From Hydrogenophaga flava NBRC 102514 (GTDB taxonomy: Bacteria > Pseudomonadota > Gammaproteobacteria > Burkholderiales > Burkholderiaceae_C), in contig NZ_BCTF01000031.1 in NCBI RefSeq assembly GCF_001571145.1, positions 1-56,543 on the forward strand: 56,543 nucleotides of DNA, in the 5' to 3' direction. Below are positions 52,739 to 56,543 of this stretch, piece by piece. Below the pieces are notes generated by a model, which searched no databases, had not been told where the DNA came from, and worked only from the letters and a program-made list of their open reading frames with translations. The position numbers and the translations under genes are program-made. The number at the start of each line of letters is the position of its first letter. Within the stretch, counting starts at the first letter, position 1.

Positions 52739-54118
52739 ATGATGTCGAGCAACACCACCGGCATGCCCGCCGAGGACGCCACAGACGCCGGGACCGAGCG
52801 CGGACAGCTCAAGCGCTCGCTGGGCTTTTTCGATCTGGTCGCGTATGGCCTGGCCTACATGGCGCTCATCGCGCCGCTGACCAACCTGGGCTTTGTGTGG
52901 ACCGCCTCGGGTGGCGTGGTGGCCGGTGCCTATGTGGTCGCAGCCATCTGCATGTACTTCACCGCGCAGAGCTACGCCACCATGTCGCGCATCGTGCCCA
53001 ACGCCGGCTCGGTCTACGGCTTCGCCCGCCACAGCCTGGGCGACTTCTGGGGCTTCTTCGCCGGCTGGGGCGTGCTGCTCGACTACATGATGGTGCCGGC
53101 CCTGGTGTTCGCACTGATGGCGGTGGGCATGCAGATGCTGGTGCCGGACATTCCCCGCAGCGGCTGGATCGTGGGCGTGGCGCTGCTGATGCTGGCGATC
53201 AACTGGGCCGGCATCAAGGTGGCCGCGCGTGTCAACGCCGCGTCCGTGATCGCCCAGGTGGTGATGGTGGTGGGCGTGATGGTGCTGCTGGTGATGGCGA
53301 TGAACCAGGGCACGGCCAGTGGCGCGCGGCTCAGCGCCCAGCCCTTCCTGGGCGACGGCCCCACCCTGCCCTGGGGCCAGTGGCTGGCCGGCGCCTCCGT
53401 GGCGGTGATGACCTTTCTGGGGTTCGACGCGGTCAGCACGCTGTCGGAGGAGGTGAAGAACCCGAACGACCGCAGCACGGTCAGCCGCGCCATCATCGCC
53501 GTGCTGGCGATTGCAGCGTCGCTCTACGTGCTGATGAGCTGGATCCTGGGCAGCGCCATGGCGGCCATTCAGCTGCAGGACCCGGCTGCGGCGATCTTCG
53601 AACTGCTGGGGCAGGTGGTCGGTCCCTGGTCGCCGGTGCTGCTGGCCTGGCTGATGGGCATCGTGGTCGGCTTCACCAACACCCTGCCCATGCTGGCGGG
53701 TGTCGCCCGCATCCTGATGGCCATGGGGCGCGACCGCCAGCTGCCGACCCAGTTGGGCTGGGTGCACGCCGGCACCGGTGTGCCCCGCGTGGCCACCGTC
53801 GTCTCCACCCTGGTCTCGCTGGTGGTGGCGCTGTGGCTGAAGGACCGCATCGACCTGCTGGCCTCGATCATCAGCTTCGGTGCCCTGGTTGGCTTCCTGA
53901 TGCTGCATCTGGCGGTGCTGGTGCACTTCCACCGCGAACCCGCCGGGCGCCATGTGTTCTTCCACCGCGTGGTGCCCGTGGTGGGCATTCTGTCGGTGCT
54001 GGCCATCCTGAGCGGCATGCACGCCGCGGCCCTGGAAGTGGGCCTGGCCTGGATTCTGGTGGGTGGTGTGTACGGCCTGTACCTGCGCCGCAGGGGCCGC
54101 GCCACCATTCACGTCTGA
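52739..54118 (+). CDS. APC-family amino acid/amine permease
   Basis: 459 residues with about twelve membrane helices. Features are LKRSLGFFDLVAYGLAYMALIAPLTNLGFVW in helix 1 and FLGFDAVSTLSEEVKNPNDRSTVSRAI in the family loop. AAGGAG lies 6 bp before the ATG and overlaps the amidase stop region. It probably imports the amide or exports/imports its amine product. It is distinct in sequence from the permease at 24405. Confidence 0.88.
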   Translation: MMSSNTTGMPAEDATDAGTERGQLKRSLGFFDLVAYGLAYMALIAPLTNLGFVWTASGGVVAGAYVVAAICMYFTAQSYATMSRIVPNAGSVYGFARHSLGDFWGFFAGWGVLLDYMMVPALVFALMAVGMQMLVPDIPRSGWIVGVALLMLAINWAGIKVAARVNAASVIAQVVMVVGVMVLLVMAMNQGTASGARLSAQPFLGDGPTLPWGQWLAGASVAVMTFLGFDAVSTLSEEVKNPNDRSTVSRAIIAVLAIAASLYVLMSWILGSAMAAIQLQDPAAAIFELLGQVVGPWSPVLLAWLMGIVVGFTNTLPMLAGVARILMAMGRDRQLPTQLGWVHAGTGVPRVATVVSTLVSLVVALWLKDRIDLLASIISFGALVGFLMLHLAVLVHFHREPAGRHVFFHRVVPVVGILSVLAILSGMHAAALEVGLAWILVGGVYGLYLRRRGRATIHV

Positions 54119-54443
54119 AATGAAGGCCAGGATCCCCGCGTCAGTGCCCCCGGACGAGCACGCGCATTTCACTGCGCTGGTGCTGGCCGAGTTCGCGGCG
54201 CTGGGGGTTGTGGAAGCCCTTCGCTCGCTGGACCGGCGCACCGGGGCGCCCTGCGCCGCTCATGTCCCCCGACGGCCTGCGGCCGTCTCCTCCTTTACTT
54301 CGCTATGCAGGACACCCCGGTGCGCCGGTCCGGGGGTTGGCACGCGGGAGGTCGGTTGTTCACTTTTCAGGCTGACCCGTTTCGGCCACCAGCAGTCTTG
54401 TTCAAAGGCCGACTTTGCGGCGGGTACGCGGCGGAATTGAGTG
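54119..54443. other. Gene-poor gap with a repeat element and possible gene remnant
   Basis: A 106-codon open frame begins with ATG at 54120, one base after the permease stop, and runs to 54440. Its first third (PPDEHAHFTALVLAEFAALG) looks gene-like, but I do not recognise it. The rest crosses the inverted repeat at 54230-54331 and looks random. No ribosome-binding site is seen. I read it as a possible remnant rather than a working gene. Confidence 0.35.
54230..54331. repeat. Inverted repeat element with 17-bp arms and a nested hairpin
   Basis: GGACCGGCGCACCGGGG (54230-54246) is repeated as its exact inverse complement at 54315-54331. Inside is a second hairpin, GACGGCC-TGC-GGCCGTC (54271-54287), followed on the plus strand by a pyrimidine-rich stretch (TCCTCCTTTACTTC). 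The structure could terminate transcription from the permease or represent a small REP-like element common in related genomes. Confidence 0.6.
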
Positions 54444-54539
54444 TCAGACTTTCTCAGTTTGCCGAAGTATGGCTTCGCGAATCGCCGCCGATATCTCGGC
54501 TTCGCTGCGCCCGCCGCTGATGACGACTCCAGAACCAAA
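54444..54539 (-). pseudogene. In-frame continuation of the DsbA-like gene beyond a stop codon
   Basis: Directly after the TAA at 54540-54542, in the same frame, 31 codons follow and end at TGA (54444-54446). They encode FGSGVVISGGRSEAE and then ISAAIREAILRQTEKV, which is what the C-terminal strand and last helix of DsbA/FrnE-like proteins look like. The stop therefore appears to be a nonsense mutation within the gene, or a readthrough site. Confidence 0.65.
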
Positions 54540-55088
54540 TTAGAAGTGAGGAACTGATCGAATGCCAGCAGCGGCAGATCTGGCGACTTCCTCTTCGACC
54601 TGTCTGCGCGCCGCGGGATCGAGCGCGACGGCGCGGGCTTCCAGGCGATCAAATCCATGGTGGGCAGCGACGTCCGCCAGGACATCGACGTCCCCGATGT
54701 TGCGCGCACCGAGGAAGTAGGCGTCGGTGATGGCGATCGCGAGTTGATGCTGGGTCCCCCGCTCGCGCGCGGCAAGGATGAGCGCGTGCGCCGGCTGGGT
54801 CGGATAGGTCCACAGTTGTCGACCGAGATCGAGTGCGAAACCCGAGGCGCGCGCCTCAGCCTCGGGTCGCGCAAACGCCGTCTTCGGATCGGTCACGCCA
54901 TAGCGCGAATGAAGCAGGTCGGGAATGTAGAGCCCTGTAACGGGTGCGTCGGGCAGCAGCACCACCGGACGATGCCGGATGTCCACGGGGACATCGCTGA
55001 AGTGCTCCTGCAGAACCTTGTTGAGCCGATGGAGGCCGACGAAGCACCACGGGCACGTGATCTCGGCGTAGAGGTCGATGTGAAGCAT
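54540..55088 (-). CDS. DsbA-family (FrnE-like) oxidoreductase, cut short by an in-frame stop
   Basis: 182 residues up to the stop. The thioredoxin-like active site is Cys12-Pro-Trp-Cys15 (EITCPWCFVGLHRLNK). No signal peptide is present, so it is cytoplasmic, as FrnE-type and polyketoide-isomerase relatives are. The protein ends at GIRSVPHF, exactly where the family's cis-Pro strand is followed by a conserved last strand and helix, which are found in frame after the stop. Without them the fold is probably unstable. AAGGAAAGG precedes the ATG. It is the last gene of the azoreductase operon. Confidence 0.75.
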   Translation of the reverse strand: MLHIDLYAEITCPWCFVGLHRLNKVLQEHFSDVPVDIRHRPVVLLPDAPVTGLYIPDLLHSRYGVTDPKTAFARPEAEARASGFALDLGRQLWTYPTQPAHALILAARERGTQHQLAIAITDAYFLGARNIGDVDVLADVAAHHGFDRLEARAVALDPAARRQVEEEVARSAAAGIRSVPHF

Positions 55089-55103
55089 GATGGCCTTTCC
55101 TTC

Positions 55104-55745
55104 TCAGTGATCCGCGATGCCTGGGGCCGCTCGAATGAATCGGGCGTCGTCGATCTGCTCGACGAGAAACTTGGCCAGGTTGCCGCGCGACAACTTCATG
55201 CCGAGCTGGGTCCTGCCGTACCAACCTGTGTCGATCACGCCCGCCGCGGGGCCGTCCTTGAGGTTCGGGATCCGCACCAGCGTCCAGTCGAGGTCCGACT
55301 TGGCGATCAACTCGGCCGTTGCCCGGATGTCCTCGAAGCCCTTGCGGGCGATGAGACTGAATAGCAATGCGAAGGCGCGCACGTTGAAGGCGAATCCGTC
55401 TTTTGGGTCGCGATAGGCCGCGGTGGAGATCTGGATCAGGCGGCGGACTTTCGACTTCTTCATGACCGCGATGATGTTGGACAGGCCATGCATCACGGGC
55501 CGGTCGCCCTGCACCTTGAGGCTGTTGGGGCCCAGCGCGCTGATGACGGCGTCGCTGCCGTGCAGGCACTTGGCGATCGCGTCCTTGTCTTGCAGATCGC
55601 CCACCACGATGTCGATCCGCCCGCGGAGCGCCTGAAGCTTCCTGGCGTCGCGCGTGTAGACCGACAGGCTGTGCCCTTGTCGCAGCGCTTCCTCGATCAC
55701 GAATTTCCCGGTGGACCCGGTTGCTCCGAACAGGGCAATCCTCAC
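55104..55745 (-). CDS. NAD(P)-binding oxidoreductase (atypical SDR, NmrA/YwnB-like)
   Basis: 213 residues from a GTG at 55745 that overlaps the azoreductase stop (GTGA). The dinucleotide motif is [32 protein letters not shown] and [14 protein letters not shown] follow, as in NAD(P)-binding proteins linked to redox or quinone stress. No clear YxxxK catalytic pair can be assigned, which is common in this group. It lies between the azoreductase and the DsbA-like gene. Confidence 0.8.
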   Translation of the reverse strand: MRIALFGATGSTGKFVIEEALRQGHSLSVYTRDARKLQALRGRIDIVVGDLQDKDAIAKCLHGSDAVISALGPNSLKVQGDRPVMHGLSNIIAVMKKSKVRRLIQISTAAYRDPKDGFAFNVRAFALLFSLIARKGFEDIRATAELIAKSDLDWTLVRIPNLKDGPAAGVIDTGWYGRTQLGMKLSRGNLAKFLVEQIDDARFIRAAPGIADH

Positions 55746-56383
55746 TGCGCAACCTCCACGCTGGCGGCGGCCCGCTTCAGCAGCGATTGCAAGGCCTCGT
55801 CCGCTGACGCGATGGCGGCCTGGGCCGCTTCGGGCCCGTGTGCCATACCCTCGACACGCAGGTGCTCGATGTCGGTCAATCCGATGAAGCCGAGCAGGTG
55901 CTTGAGGTAGCCGGACTGGTGGTCCCACGCGGCCAGCGGCCCTTCAGAGAAGTTGCCTCCGGCGGCGGTGACCAGGTAGACCTTCTTGCCCTTGAGCAGG
56001 CCTTCCACCGAGTTGCCCGCGTACCGGAAGGTGACGCCGGGCCACGTCACGTGGTCGAACCACGCCTTCAAGGACGACGGCGGTCCGAAGTTGATCATGG
56101 CCGAGCCGATCACGACCGTGTCCGCGGCGGCCAGTTCGGCGACCAGGCTTTCGGCCAACCGGACGGCCTCGGTCTGCGCCGCGGTTCGCGCACCGGGCGG
56201 CGTGGCACGGCCCACCACATAGGCCTCGCCGATGTGGTTCAAGGGGGCTGCTGCCAGGTCGCGGACGGTGAGCGTGGTGCCAGGACGCTGCGCTGCAAGC
56301 CGCTTCGCCAACTGGCTAGCGTACCGAGTGGACAGCCCCTCCGATCCACGCGGGCTGGAGGTGACGAGAAGAATGTGGCTCAT
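55742..56383 (-). CDS. azoR: FMN-dependent NADH-azoreductase/quinone reductase (AzoR-like)
   Basis: 213 residues. The FMN phosphate loop is in [18 protein letters not shown], and the family block [27 protein letters not shown] is clear. AzoR-type enzymes reduce quinones and azo dyes by two electrons and protect against electrophiles. It is the first gene of the three-gene minus-strand operon. A long palindrome lies 31 bp upstream, shared with a divergent partial gene that looks like its regulator. Confidence 0.87.
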   Translation of the reverse strand: MSHILLVTSSPRGSEGLSTRYASQLAKRLAAQRPGTTLTVRDLAAAPLNHIGEAYVVGRATPPGARTAAQTEAVRLAESLVAELAAADTVVIGSAMINFGPPSSLKAWFDHVTWPGVTFRYAGNSVEGLLKGKKVYLVTAAGGNFSEGPLAAWDHQSGYLKHLLGFIGLTDIEHLRVEGMAHGPEAAQAAIASADEALQSLLKRAAASVEVAQ

Positions 56384-56413
56384 GAGCTTTCCTGAGAGGC
56401 TAATATGGGAACC

Positions 56414-56440
56414 AGGTAATCAATGAGAACTTGATTACCT
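56414..56440. promoter_or_regulatory. Palindromic operator between azoR and the divergent gene
   Basis: AGGTAATCAA (56414-56423), a 7-base spacer and TTGATTACCT (56431-56440) form perfect 10-bp arms. It lies 31 bp upstream of azoR and 19 bp before the likely start at 56459 on the other strand, so one dimeric regulator could control both. Confidence 0.75.
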
Positions 56441-56458
56441 ACCGATACGAAGGATGGT

Positions 56459-56543
56459 ATGGTTCCTACCCGAGCCCCACAAGAAGGCACACGCATGTCA
56501 CCGAGTCACATCGACCTGTCCGAGATCCCGAAGCCTTCCGAGC
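56459..56543 (+). CDS. Start of a divergent gene, possibly an HxlR-type regulator (3' end outside window)
   Basis: Only 28 codons are visible. The ATG at 56459 has GAAGG a few bases upstream; a second in-frame ATG at 56495 gives MSPSHIDLSEIPKPSE. HxlR regulators often begin with a short stretch like this before a conserved Cys. They commonly sit divergent from azoreductase genes, and the shared palindrome supports this. The identity is inferred from context because the HTH is beyond the edge. Confidence 0.4.
   Translation, partial: MVPTRAPQEGTRMSPSHIDLSEIPKPSE

Noticed and set aside
54120..54440. A 106-residue gene in the gap after the second permease
   Set aside because: No ribosome-binding site, no recognised family, and two thirds of it runs through an inverted-repeat element; reported as a possible remnant instead.
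1..56543. Transposases, integrases, CRISPR arrays, tRNA or rRNA genes
   Set aside because: I looked for them and saw none. The accessory character is therefore not explained by a visible mobile element in this window.

Overview
The window is high-GC DNA with the gene content and style of a metabolically versatile betaproteobacterium, most likely a Comamonadaceae relative (Hydrogenophaga/Variovorax/Acidovorax type). This is inferred from the Liv-type and Bug-type solute-binding proteins, MhpA-like hydroxylase, DUF1302/DUF1329/RND module, abundant aldehyde dehydrogenases and IclR/AraC/TetR/LuxR regulators. I see no rRNA, tRNA, CRISPR array, transposase or replication origin. Almost the whole window is accessory catabolism and uptake, about 50 genes in tight operons.

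Layout. (1) 1-3353: end of an IclR regulator, a chemoreceptor with a sigma-28-type promoter, and an outer-membrane protein. (2) 3362-13001: a LuxR-type regulator divergent from an eight-gene operon (amidohydrolase, CobW GTPase, and a complete branched-chain-type ABC importer with two different binding proteins). (3) 13003-28123: an amine/amino-alcohol island. It holds a class III aminotransferase, an EutR-like AraC regulator, an aldehyde dehydrogenase, cytochrome b561, a nitroreductase, and an operon of glutamine-synthetase-like ligase, class I amidotransferase-like hydrolase, cytochrome P450, ferredoxin reductase, ferredoxin and LuxR regulator. An APC permease, a periplasmic binding protein and a small porin-like protein follow. 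The gene set resembles the N-glutamylation route described for isopropylamine (ipu genes). (4) 28124-42133: a thirteen-gene minus-strand run, from a ThDP enzyme through SDR, BNR propeller, VOC, DUF1185, alpha/beta hydrolase, NIPSNAP, MhpA-like hydroxylase, Bug protein and three aldehyde dehydrogenases to a second EutR-like regulator. It faces a divergent IclR regulator across an AT-rich 33-bp palindrome. (5) 43132-54118: the DUF1329-DUF1302-RND-YCF48 module, a DUF3237 gene, a TetR regulator, and an amidase-permease pair. (6) 54119-56543: a repeat-bearing gap, then a DsbA-like gene with an in-frame stop, an NAD(P)-binding protein, an azoreductase and the start of a divergent gene, probably an HxlR-type regulator.

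The strongest unnamed signals are regulatory. A 15-bp motif, TGCYGATYYGGGCTA, occurs four times, each time in the promoter region of an amine-island gene, and fits the XylS/AraC half-site pattern. A perfect palindrome, CCGAACTATAGTTCGG, lies between tetR and the amidase, and a near-identical copy lies upstream of the DUF1329 operon. This ties the hydrophobic-compound export/uptake module to the amidase-permease pair as one regulon. Functions below are read from translated sequence by family recognition; no database search was run.
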